The notes under the pieces are model-generated. The model did not search any database, had not been told where the DNA came from, and saw only the letters and a list, made by a program, of their open reading frames with translations. Below, piece by piece: positions 13,875-20,300 of a DNA stretch of 38,822 nucleotides (the first letter of the stretch is position 1; each line of letters begins with the position of its first letter). The translations under genes were made by a program, and so were the position numbers. The stretch is from contig JACPGP010000024.1 of assembly GCA_016182425.1 (NCBI GenBank), positions 1 to 38,822 on the forward strand, in the 5' to 3' direction. Source of the DNA: Candidatus Levyibacteriota bacterium (GTDB lineage Bacteria > Patescibacteriota > Microgenomatia > Levybacterales > UBA12049).

Positions 13875-16124
13875 TTATTTACGTTTACCCCATCGTTCCT
13901 GGGAAATCCTGATCAATTTGTCACGCTGTTGGTTTTTGCAATCAAGTGGAGGTAGGGAGGTGGCATAGAAGGGCTGAGTGGTCTCGGAATCAATACTTAG
14001 TTTGCAGATCATTTGGTATTTACCGATTTTGACAAGGTCATCGGCGGGGAATTTGGCGCCAAATTCTTTCTGAAGAATGTAAGCATCTTGGTTACCAACT
14101 ACAAAAGAAAGAATGGAACCGACGTTGCCAAAGATGGCGTCCTGTATTGTTCGGTCAAGCTGACTCATGTATTGGTTGGCGACGATAAGATTCAGTTTAA
14201 ACTTGCGTGCCTCAGAGAGAATTTTAATGAAGGCTTCGGTGGCAAAGTTTTGAAACTCATCGACGTAGAGATAAAAGTCAGCCCGATCGGATTGGGCTTG
14301 AAATACTCGATTCATGGCTGATAACTGGATTTTGGTAATCAACATGGCGCCAAGAAGGGCGGAGTTGTCTTCGCCTAATTTTCCAGTGGAAAGATCAGCA
14401 ATAAGAATTTTTTTCTGATCCATGATTTCTTGAATATTGATCTTTGAAACTGGATGAGCAATGGTGTTACGGATATTAGTAGAGGCGATAAATTGCCCAA
14501 CTTTGTTCAAGATAGGAGCGATGGCTTCATTTTGAAATTTGTCATCCATACGATCGTATTCATTAAGCCAGAAGTTTTTGAGAGTTTGATTCTGGAGACC
14601 GGCGACGACTTTTTGACGATAGGCCTTGTGAGTTAGAATCTCAACTATGTGGGTCATATCACTGCCGGGAGTATTGACCAGGGTTAGGACGGCGTTGCGA
14701 AGAATATGTTCAAGGCGCGGCCCCCAAGAGATATTGCCATAAAGTTTTTTGAAAATGGAGATGACCCCAGAAGCGACCAATTCTTTTTGAGAGTCATTTT
14801 GGGCTTCAAGAACGTTTAGCGGATAGACATATTCAGGGTCGGCAGGGTTGAAATAGCAACAATCATTGACCCGGGAGGAGGGGATGTAGTCGAGAATGGT
14901 GCTACACAAATCGCCATGGGGGTCGATAATAGCGATACCACGGCCTTTGCGGATATCATCAATAGCCATGTTGGCGATAAGGGTGGTTTTTCCAGTACCG
15001 GATTTTCCGATGATGTAGGTGTGGCGACGGCGGTCTTCACCTTCTTTGATGCCAAAAATAGAATCTTTGTTGCGGAATTCGGCTTTGGCAAAAAAAGTAG
15101 TTGATTGTTTTTGCTCCTCAGTAGCACCGTCGGCAATGGGGAGGTTTTCGGGTGGGTCGGCATAAAGTTTTTTGCCCCAGGCGATGTTTGGTAGCTTGGT
15201 TAGTTGGTTGGGAAAATGCCAAAGGACAGACATTTCTTCGGTGTTGAGAATTTGAGTATTAATATTTATTTCACGAGCAAGAATAGAGCGGAGGATTTTT
15301 TTCTTGGTAAAAAATCCTGGTGTGATAGAACGAATGAAGTTGCCCCGAGGACTGGTGTAGATACCAAAGGAAGATGAAACTGAGGCGATGAGCCCGGGAT
15401 TATTACTTAAAAGATTAATCTGACTTAAGAGGCCTGGAAATTGAATTTTGGTTTCAAAGACCATTTTATCGGGATGGGCTTGGCGGAAGCCTTTTTCTTT
15501 GTCGACCACGATACCATTTTGAATGATCGAGATAATTGACCCTTGCCAGTTTTTGGGGGCATTGCCAATTAGAATTTGGAAGAGGAAAAAATCAGAGGGG
15601 TTGTTGCTGCGAGAGAGAGGGGCGAGAACGGAACTAAGCGGATCAGTATCCTTGAAATCTTTGGAGGTTTTGAGGGGATAGGAGTAGGGGCGAGCTAAGG
15701 CTAGTTGGGAAAAATGGATATTTTGGCTGGTCAACGAATTTTGGCGATCCTTGCTACCTTCGGGCTCCGCTTTAGCTTGGTCGCGTTCGCTGTGGTTGCT
15801 AAAATTGTTGACTGCGCCATTATTTATAATTTTTGCTAAATAATCCTCTGGTTCTTTGATAACGGCGTAGGGGTACTGGGCGAGAATTTGGGAGCGGAAA
15901 AAATCGGCTGAGTCAGTGGGAGTGGCGATAAGAAAGTGGACTTGAGAATCAAAAAGGGCAATTTCTAGCGAAGCGATGGTGGGCTTTTTTCCGATTAATT
16001 TGTCCCAAAAAGATTGGCGGGTAAATTGGGTAAAGTTGGAAAGTAGAGAGGACATTGACTCGAGAGTGGTCTCATTGTCTTGGGGAAGGCGGATTTCGAT
16101 GAGCTTGAACACGGGGTCGGACAT
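13875..16124 (-). CDS. VirB4/HerA-type secretion or DNA-translocation ATPase (749 aa)
   Basis: A large AAA+/RecA-fold ATPase of the HerA-FtsK superfamily. The N-terminal ~350 residues form a substrate/partner domain. Walker A is GKSGTGKTT (373-381), followed by GIAIIDPHGDL (typical of DUF87/TraM-binding VirB4-VirD4-like proteins) and a Walker B in YLYVDEFQNFATEAF near the C-terminal third. Such proteins are widespread in Patescibacteria, where they are linked to type IV pilus/secretion or DNA uptake; no other type IV secretion genes stand beside it. I chose ATG 16124 because TATAAT ends 6 nt before it; a start 45 nt upstream would lie on that promoter. Residues 112-127 (SERDQAKAEPEGSKDR) come from a GC-rich repeat-like stretch. 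Confidence 0.82.
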   Translation of the reverse strand: MSDPVFKLIEIRLPQDNETTLESMSSLLSNFTQFTRQSFWDKLIGKKPTIASLEIALFDSQVHFLIATPTDSADFFRSQILAQYPYAVIKEPEDYLAKIINNGAVNNFSNHSERDQAKAEPEGSKDRQNSLTSQNIHFSQLALARPYSYPLKTSKDFKDTDPLSSVLAPLSRSNNPSDFFLFQILIGNAPKNWQGSIISIIQNGIVVDKEKGFRQAHPDKMVFETKIQFPGLLSQINLLSNNPGLIASVSSSFGIYTSPRGNFIRSITPGFFTKKKILRSILAREININTQILNTEEMSVLWHFPNQLTKLPNIAWGKKLYADPPENLPIADGATEEQKQSTTFFAKAEFRNKDSIFGIKEGEDRRRHTYIIGKSGTGKTTLIANMAIDDIRKGRGIAIIDPHGDLCSTILDYIPSSRVNDCCYFNPADPEYVYPLNVLEAQNDSQKELVASGVISIFKKLYGNISWGPRLEHILRNAVLTLVNTPGSDMTHIVEILTHKAYRQKVVAGLQNQTLKNFWLNEYDRMDDKFQNEAIAPILNKVGQFIASTNIRNTIAHPVSKINIQEIMDQKKILIADLSTGKLGEDNSALLGAMLITKIQLSAMNRVFQAQSDRADFYLYVDEFQNFATEAFIKILSEARKFKLNLIVANQYMSQLDRTIQDAIFGNVGSILSFVVGNQDAYILQKEFGAKFPADDLVKIGKYQMICKLSIDSETTQPFYATSLPPLDCKNQQRDKLIRISQERWGKRK

Positions 16125-16248
16125 AGAAAGATTATAGAGGAAAAAAACGATAAACGTAATCCGTGACAAGGGGAATGATCATTATAAATCTTTTTGAGAA
16201 TAGATGACAGGGATTTATTTTAATAGTATAGAGATATAGGATGGAGTA

Positions 16249-16728
16249 GTGACTTCAAAAAATTTTTTACATAAGCATGGAAACGAAACCAGGGGACGGG
16301 GAAGAAACAGAACTTGTAGTTTGGCAAGAGGACTGGCTTTGGAAGAGGGAACATTTGATGTAGTTGGTGTTGGTTGGCAAACAACGGCTGATGTGCCGAC
16401 GGCCAGATGTGATAATTGTGGTGAGGAAAAGGCAGATGTTCACCAATACCGGGTGCCAAATGAGACAGGTTATGGGATGAGGTTTTCTAAAACAGTAAGG
16501 CAAAATTTGTGTCCTGAATGTAAAGTGAATTTGAGTTTGAGTGGGACTAGTGTCTTGAGTGTTGATTGTCAGGAGCCTTTGTCTGAGGAATTATTGGCAA
16601 GAGAAGAAGCAGAAAATCGGAAAGCCAAAATGAGAAAAATTGCGGAGGCAAGTGGTCCACCGTCTAGTATATCTACGGCTAGTGAGACAGCTAGATTGAT
16701 ACGAGAAAAATTGAAAAGTAATTTCTAA
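16249..16728 (+). CDS. Zinc-ribbon protein of unknown function (159 aa)
   Basis: The N-terminal ~40 residues are basic and Gly/Arg-rich. The centre has CDNC (54-57) and CPEC in a later strand, the paired knuckles of a single zinc ribbon. The C-terminal ~50 residues are charged and helical (EELLAREEAENRKAKMRKI). Nucleic-acid or ribosome binding is possible by composition only. The start is GTG 16249: TAGGAT ends 6 nt before it, and the ATG at 16241 runs straight into a stop. It is divergent from the VirB4-like gene with 124 bp between. No relatives recognised. Confidence 0.6.
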   Translation: MTSKNFLHKHGNETRGRGRNRTCSLARGLALEEGTFDVVGVGWQTTADVPTARCDNCGEEKADVHQYRVPNETGYGMRFSKTVRQNLCPECKVNLSLSGTSVLSVDCQEPLSEELLAREEAENRKAKMRKIAEASGPPSSISTASETARLIREKLKSNF

Positions 16729-16770
16729 GATTTTGTGGGAGAATTTTATGATGTACCCAAGAGTGGTTTG

Positions 16771-16800
16771 TTGACATGTATGTGACAAATATGTTATAAA
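16771..16800 (+). promoter_or_regulatory. Promoter of the Phd-like antitoxin gene
   Basis: TTGACA (16771-16776), an 18-bp spacer and TATAAA (16795-16800), ending 6 nt before ATG 16807: a strong leaderless arrangement. Confidence 0.65.
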
Positions 16801-16806
16801 TTTATT

Positions 16807-17028
16807 ATGTTTAGGTTGCCAAACAAGAACAATATTTGTACTGTTTCTGATTTAAGGAAAGATCCTCAAGGGTTAATTAAGAGAGTTGAAAGAGAAGAAG
16901 TTATTTATGTTTATAACAAGTCAAAGATCCAAGTGGCAATGTTGAGTATGGGATTTTTTGACAAAATGATGACCCTGTTGGAGAAAATGAAAGATGATAC
17001 TTTGGAACGATTGCTAAAAGGAAAATAG
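16807..17028 (+). CDS. Phd/YefM-like antitoxin, apparently orphan (73 aa)
   Basis: The N-terminal half has the Phd/YefM pattern: TVSDLRKDPQGLIKRVEREE, then a beta hairpin VIYVYNKSKIQVAMLS and an alpha helix GFFDKMMTLLEKM. These are type II antitoxins that bind their own promoter with the N-terminus and neutralise a toxin with the C-terminus. No RelE/ParE/Doc toxin follows; instead a BrnTA-like pair begins 44 nt downstream. It may act alone as a repressor or cooperate with a distant toxin. Confidence 0.65.
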   Translation: MFRLPNKNNICTVSDLRKDPQGLIKRVEREEVIYVYNKSKIQVAMLSMGFFDKMMTLLEKMKDDTLERLLKGK

Positions 17029-17031
17029 CAC

Positions 17032-17066
17032 TTGACAAATTGTATTACGTTGTAATACAATATAAT
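17032..17066 (+). promoter_or_regulatory. Operator-promoter of the BrnTA-like module
   Basis: TTGACA (17032-17037) is followed by a perfect palindrome at 17040-17060 with arms TTGTATTAC and GTAATACAA around GTT. The right arm overlaps -10 candidates TACAAT (17056-17061, spacer 18) and TATAAT (17061-17066). A repressor dimer on the palindrome would block the promoter, the standard CopG-antitoxin autorepression layout. Confidence 0.72.
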
Positions 17067-17072
17067 TAATTC

Positions 17073-17348
17073 ATGGTAGTTGATATTGATGAATTAATCT
17101 GGGATCAGGTTAATACAGAACATATTAAAAAACATGAAGTTAATCAGGCTGAGCTATATCAAGCTTGTAGGATTCAATTAAAAGTATTGTTGGTCAAGAA
17201 AAATAGGATATTATTGATCGGCAAGACAAAAACTAATCGATTATTGTCGATTGTTTTGGATTTGGTTGATAACAATAATTATTATGTTGTTTCGGCTAGG
17301 GATAGTAGCCGAAAAGAGAGGAGGCTGGTGAATGAAGAAATTAATTAA
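17073..17348 (+). CDS. BrnT-like ribonuclease toxin (91 aa)
   Basis: The sequence follows BrnT: LIWDQVNTEHIKKHEVNQAELYQAC near the start (family W-D-x3-N-x2-H-x3-H-x-V pattern), a central beta sheet (LLIGKTKTNRLLSIVLDL) and the terminal YYVVSARDSSRKERRLVNEE. BrnT proteins are RelE-fold ribonucleases that block translation under stress. The final residues match the family's A-R-x2-S-R-K-E-R-R active-site region. The gene overlaps the antitoxin gene by 17 nt, and the toxin comes first, as usual for brnTA. The start ATG 17073 follows TATAAT by 6 nt. Confidence 0.75.
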   Translation: MVVDIDELIWDQVNTEHIKKHEVNQAELYQACRIQLKVLLVKKNRILLIGKTKTNRLLSIVLDLVDNNNYYVVSARDSSRKERRLVNEEIN

Positions 17349-17607
17349 AAGTAAAATACCAGATTTTAAAAATTATGCAGAAGAAGCAAAGTTTTGGGAT
17401 ACCCATGATTTTACTGATTTTTTGGACGAGGCGAAAGAAATAAAATTAAACTTTAAGGCGAAAGAGCCAAAGGAAGATGCAGTAATTATCAGAATTCGAC
17501 GACCAATGAAGAAAAAGATGCAGGAGTTGGCTGATGAAATGGGACTAAGCTTATCGACGATGATTAGGATGTGGATGATAGAGAAGCTAAAGACGTTGTC
17601 GAAGTAA
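17332..17607 (+). CDS. BrnA/CopG-like antitoxin (91 aa)
   Basis: The partner of the preceding toxin. The N-terminus has the toxin-wrapping pattern KIPDFKNYAEEAKFWDTHDFTDFLDE, followed by a ribbon-helix-helix DNA-binding domain (VIIRIRRPMKKKMQELADEMGLSLSTMIRMWM). BrnA neutralises BrnT and represses the operon through a palindromic operator, such as the one at 17040-17060. The start ATG 17332 lies within the toxin gene at a weak GGAGG-like sequence (about 17320), consistent with coupled translation. Confidence 0.78.
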   Translation: MKKLIKSKIPDFKNYAEEAKFWDTHDFTDFLDEAKEIKLNFKAKEPKEDAVIIRIRRPMKKKMQELADEMGLSLSTMIRMWMIEKLKTLSK

Positions 17608-17711
17608 CTAGTACTAATTTGGTGTGAGTACCTGCTATGTAGATTTTTTGACGATGTTGTGTTAATCTAACCCCAATTCGAAACAGCAGTCCGCAACCAA
17701 ACCGTTGCGGT

Positions 17712-17798
17712 ATGGAAACAGAAGAATTGAGCCGACTACGTCGGCTAAAGCGGGTGTTGTTTTTAGTTATTTTGGTCATGTACCAAAATGTTCTTTAA
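17712..17798 (+). CDS. Possible micro membrane peptide (28 aa)
   Basis: ATG 17712 to TAA 17798 gives a charged N-terminus (METEELSRLRRLKR) followed by a hydrophobic stretch (VLFLVILVMY), the pattern of small membrane-acting peptides. It sits between hairpins, just after the BrnTA-like module. There is no convincing Shine-Dalgarno and no family; the frame may be chance. Confidence 0.22.
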   Translation: METEELSRLRRLKRVLFLVILVMYQNVL

Positions 17799-17868
17799 CA
17801 ACCTGCAATATATCAAAGAAAAATCCCAAATTCTAAATCCTAAATTCTAAAAAAATAGGAGGACTTTT

Positions 17869-17930
17869 GAGTGGAATTTAACTAGCCTATAAAAACATGC
17901 CAGTATTTATGGCCTGATTAAATTTCACTC
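17869..17930 (+). promoter_or_regulatory. Long hairpin in the leader of the 116-aa gene
   Basis: Outer arms GAGTGGAATTTAA (17869-17881) and TTAAATTTCACTC (17918-17930) pair at 12 of 13 positions. Inner segments AGCCTATAAA and TTTATGGCCT extend the stem. It follows the GAGGACTTTT motif directly. Likely a 5' UTR structure or a promoter-overlapping element (CCTATAAA is also -10-like). Confidence 0.5.
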
Positions 17931-18048
17931 GAAAGAGGAGCGGAATTTAAAAAATCTAAGAAGAGGTGACTATTGAAGGAAATTTTTGAAAGAAGGCTTT
18001 TGTCCAATGTTGCATCCAAATCATATTTAAGGAAAGGTATACAAAACC

Positions 18049-18399
18049 ATGAAACTTAATGTTTCCCAAGTTGGCGCTTTGACTGTTGCACCTATAATGT
18101 CCTGGATTCCATGCCCAGACAATGCAACTTGTCGCGGCCACAAAATCCACGATGGATCTGCCCGTGGATGGCATTGTAGTAACTCGGACTGTCGGTATGG
18201 CGTGGCGGAAAATAGCCTTGTTTCCATCATGATGCCAACATCAATTACGCATGTGCAGATAGTTTCCGTTGCCCCGGCTTTTGCACCAATGATGATGGCG
18301 GCTCGGAAGTGCCCTGATTGTGGTGCTTCAGTTTACAAAGATCCTCACGGCAAGGGAAAAGCCCTACGCTGTAAAAAGTGTGGCTGGAGGAGTAACTAA
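18049..18399 (+). CDS. Cys-rich zinc-binding protein of unknown function (116 aa)
   Basis: There are eight cysteines: C22, C28, C43 and C48 in the N-terminal half (with H42) and a C-terminal zinc ribbon CPDC (88-91)...CKKC (108-111). A hydrophobic Met/Ala-rich segment (about 60-86) separates them and could be membrane-associated. The product resembles no family I recognise; zinc and nucleic-acid or protein binding is inferred. An AAGGAAAGG stretch lies about 12-20 nt before ATG 18049, and the leader is structured. The next gene starts 1 nt after the stop, so they are co-translated. Codon use looks richer in C and G than in the preceding toxin-antitoxin genes. Confidence 0.62.
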   Translation: MKLNVSQVGALTVAPIMSWIPCPDNATCRGHKIHDGSARGWHCSNSDCRYGVAENSLVSIMMPTSITHVQIVSVAPAFAPMMMAARKCPDCGASVYKDPHGKGKALRCKKCGWRSN

Positions 18400-18400
18400 C

Positions 18401-18613
18401 ATGGCAAAGATAACAGCTGCTCAATTGAAAGTTATCAAAAAGGGTAAGCCCGATCAGTGCCCCGTAGAACCGTGTCCCGAGGACTGTCCTGGACTTAAGT
18501 TGTGTAAGCAGGCACATGCTCCAGAAGAAACCATTGACCTTGCGGCTGTAACTGAAGCTGCGAGAAAGAATTCGCTGGGGTCATTGCAGTTTGATGATTC
18601 GGTGCATGATTAG
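18401..18613 (+). CDS. Small Cys-cluster protein (70 aa)
   Basis: A basic N-terminus (MAKITAAQLKVIKKGK) is followed by four cysteines within 16 residues (C20, C25, C29, C35: QCPVEPCPEDCPGLKLC), a likely zinc or Fe-S knuckle, and then an acidic helical tail. No family was recognised. ATG 18401 is preceded by GGAG 10 nt upstream. It follows the 116-aa gene by one base, so the two Cys-rich proteins probably work together. A large hairpin lies about 70 nt after the stop. Confidence 0.6.
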   Translation: MAKITAAQLKVIKKGKPDQCPVEPCPEDCPGLKLCKQAHAPEETIDLAAVTEAARKNSLGSLQFDDSVHD

Positions 18614-18903
18614 TTCCACACCCTGGAGAGATTTGGGCTAGCTTTATTTCGAAAGCTTGAATCCCGCCTTGGAGGTGGATCTGTTGTGAAGATGGGGGCT
18701 GGGGACTTTCCCTAGCCTCCTACCAACAGAGCCGCCTTCGCCGAGCTTCGGCGAGCCACAGCAAAACAAAACAAGATTCCGGTAGTCCGGACCAAAACGA
18801 TATATTGCAGGTTTTAAAAATAATTGATAATTAATAGTTAAGAGTGAATAGTTAAATATTCATTAGGTTGCAAAAGTTTTTTAATAATTTATATTATTAG
18901 AAA
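18614..18903. other. Intergenic region with hairpin, palindromic repeat and micro-repeat
   Basis: It contains the 3' hairpin at 18681-18729, a palindromic unit at about 18730-18756 (GCCTTCGCCGA / TCGGCGAGCC), a TTAATAGTTAAGAGTGAATAG-type micro-repeat (about 18823-18865) and the -10 box of the next gene. No gene is seen. Confidence 0.5.
18681..18729 (+). terminator. Large 3' hairpin after the Cys-rich pair
   Basis: Outer arms CTGTTG (18681-18686) and CAACAG (18724-18729); inner arms GGGGGCTGGGGA (18694-18705) and TCCCTAGCCTCC (18709-18720), loop CTT. There is no T-tract, so it could be a stabilising 3' end rather than an intrinsic terminator. It resembles the hairpins at 28701 and 31372. Confidence 0.5.
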
Positions 18904-19155
18904 ATGACAGGAAGAAAAGTTCAAAAAGAAGCAGAAGCAGTACAACCAGGGTTTGATGTGATGTTGGTGCAAGAGAAACTACCTGAACCAGAAAATGAAT
19001 TGTTGAAGTTGATGGCTCGTGAGGGTGTGAAAGGCAAGAAGAGAGCGACCCAAACAACTGTGGCACAAAGAGTGGCTATGAATGCATTTAAACCAAGAAT
19101 TGTAATCCATACTGGGACACCAGTACTTGGAGGAGCGCAGGTGGATAAGGATTAA
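18904..19155 (+). CDS. Small protein of unknown function (83 aa)
   Basis: Hydrophilic and basic: Lys-rich start (MTGRKVQKEAEAVQPG), helical centre (LPEPENELLKLMAREGVKGKKRATQTT) and a Gly-rich tail. No Cys, TM or recognised domain. ATG 18904 follows TATTAT (18892-18897) by 6 nt (leaderless). Its stop overlaps the convergent AbiEii-like gene by a few bases. It may be a small regulator of the neighbouring module, but nothing shows this. Confidence 0.5.
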   Translation: MTGRKVQKEAEAVQPGFDVMLVQEKLPEPENELLKLMAREGVKGKKRATQTTVAQRVAMNAFKPRIVIHTGTPVLGGAQVDKD

Positions 19156-19787
19156 GATAAGTAGGTTTTTCCCAGCCGAAGTGATTCGGAAATAAGAAAC
19201 TTTTTGACTTCATCCCAAGAGATATCAGCCAGCATTTCGGGCATAGCGTCAGCATCTGCGTCTTCAAAATAGGTCATGCTCTTGATAAGGGTATATTTGT
19301 TTTCTTCCAGAACGTGGTACTTTTTGTTGTATAGCTCAAACATTTCCTCGATTGATATATTTTTTTGGTGACAAATTGTATATAGATCGATGAAATCTTT
19401 TTTGGTATTTCGATCGGATATAGCAACTAATTTCATAGCAATGATGTCGTCGATACTAGCAATTTTGATGCCCTGATAATCGTCAGTTGGATTCAATAGG
19501 GGATATTCGTATCGGAAATAACTAAATTTAACATTATTAAATTGGCCGATTAGTGTAGTTCCGGCAGCGGTATCAATATCAAACTTACCAGTAGTTTTTA
19601 GTGAATTGGCTAAAATAATAGGATCAAATTTTAAAGGTGAAAAAAAGTCAAAGTCGATTGAAATACGGTGACCTAAACGTAAGGCGAGTGAGGTACCACC
19701 AGCAAGATAGGCATTATTTAACAATTCACCTTGGCCTAAAATGTCCAGAGCTGTTTTCGCATTTGGCGATAAGACTGTTTCAAACAT
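19152..19787 (-). CDS. AbiEii/AbiGii-type nucleotidyltransferase toxin (211 aa)
   Basis: The DUF1814/AbiEii fold is visible: YLAGGTSLALRLGHRISIDFDFFS carries the GG-S/T motif and the D-x-D pair of the nucleotidyltransferase active site, followed by IASIDDIIAMKLVAISDRNTKKDFIDLY (conserved K and D-x-x-D-L). AbiEii-family toxins transfer nucleotides, for MenT-type relatives onto tRNA acceptor ends, and confer phage resistance by abortive infection. I chose ATG 19787 since GGAGG lies 4 nt upstream on the minus strand, and the longer frame runs into the partner gene. It overlaps the upstream DUF6922 gene by 52 nt: a two-gene toxin-antitoxin-like unit. Confidence 0.82.
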   Translation of the reverse strand: MFETVLSPNAKTALDILGQGELLNNAYLAGGTSLALRLGHRISIDFDFFSPLKFDPIILANSLKTTGKFDIDTAAGTTLIGQFNNVKFSYFRYEYPLLNPTDDYQGIKIASIDDIIAMKLVAISDRNTKKDFIDLYTICHQKNISIEEMFELYNKKYHVLEENKYTLIKSMTYFEDADADAMPEMLADISWDEVKKFLISESLRLGKTYLS

Positions 19788-20032
19788 GCTACCTCCGTAA
19801 GGGGAATATTTAAATAATTTGCCCAAAAAGTACCGGATTTGGCAGAGAAATCCCGTCGCGATTTTAGTGTTTCGACAACTTTATTTATTGAATAATTATG
19901 TAATACCCAGTTAGCAGCGACTAGGTCTCCTTTGTCTAAAAGTCGATTAATTACGTACTGATAATCGCCCTCGAAATCAATTTTATTGATATCGACATCC
20001 CAGAAATATTTGGATAAATTAGCTTTATTCAT
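19736..20032 (-). CDS. DUF6922-type partner/antitoxin of AbiEii (98 aa)
   Basis: The sequence LSKYFWDVDINKIDFEGDYQYVINRLLDKGDLVAANWVLHNY, then a basic helix and GTFWANYLNIPL, follows the DUF6922 pattern commonly encoded directly before AbiEii proteins. The family is thought to be the antitoxin or regulator; it is unlike the winged-helix AbiEi. It starts at ATG 20032, 8 nt after an extended -10 (TGG-TATAAT, 20041-20049 on the minus strand): leaderless. The toxin gene begins inside it with its own Shine-Dalgarno. Confidence 0.72.
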   Translation of the reverse strand: MNKANLSKYFWDVDINKIDFEGDYQYVINRLLDKGDLVAANWVLHNYSINKVVETLKSRRDFSAKSGTFWANYLNIPLTEVACLKQSYRQMRKQLWTF

Positions 20033-20142
20033 TACTCCACATTATACCAATTTTGAGAAGTTATTTGCCTAGTAAAATGGTATAATAAATGATATGAGAT
20101 AAGCGGTGGTATGGTCAAAAAACAAGGATAAACTCGATAAAA

Positions 20143-20238
20143 ATGATGATAAGGTCTATGTTTGGAAATTTGGAAGAAATAAAAGCACTTAAAAAAGAGT
20201 ATGGTGAAGAAGAGGTGAGAAGGGTTGCTATTTGTTGA
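20143..20238 (+). pseudogene. Possible remnant of a DUF6922-like gene (31 codons)
   Basis: The frame (MMIRSMFGNLEEIKALKKEY, then GEEEVRRVAIC) is strongly coding-like. The segment GNLEEIKALKKEYGEEEVRRV lines up in pattern with GDLVAANWVLHNYSINKVVETL of the DUF6922 protein just upstream. It may be a decayed second copy. Short, with no Shine-Dalgarno and no partner; this is inference. Confidence 0.25.
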
Positions 20239-20266
20239 CAAATGCAATTTGGTGCAAGATTGTATC

Positions 20267-20294
20267 TTGACAGAATACAAAATGATAGTAAAAT
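20267..20294 (+). promoter_or_regulatory. Promoter of the first DUF4143 ATPase
   Basis: TTGACA (20267-20272), a 16-bp spacer and TAAAAT (20289-20294), ending 6 nt before ATG 20301: leaderless. Confidence 0.65.
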
Positions 20295-20300
20295 GATACT

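Larger units (their letters stand above)
17608..18048. other. Intergenic region with hairpins and a structured leader
   Basis: It holds two GC-rich hairpins (CCGCAAC/GTTGCGG at 17691-17710; GCCGAC/GTCGGC at 17731-17745), a possible 28-codon gene (17712-17798), an A-rich micro-repeat (17822-17853), the motif GAGGACTTTT (17859-17868) and a long hairpin (17869-17930) before the next gene. No larger gene is visible. Confidence 0.5.
20033..20300. other. Intergenic region with two promoters and a gene remnant
   Basis: It holds the minus-strand promoter of the DUF6922 gene, a second TGG-TATAAT on the plus strand (about 20078-20086), a short coding-like frame at 20143-20238 and the promoter of the DUF4143 ATPase (20267-20294). 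Confidence 0.5.

Noticed and set aside
17675-17710. tRNA-like TTCGAA motif
   Set aside because: There is no matching acceptor, D or anticodon arm around it.
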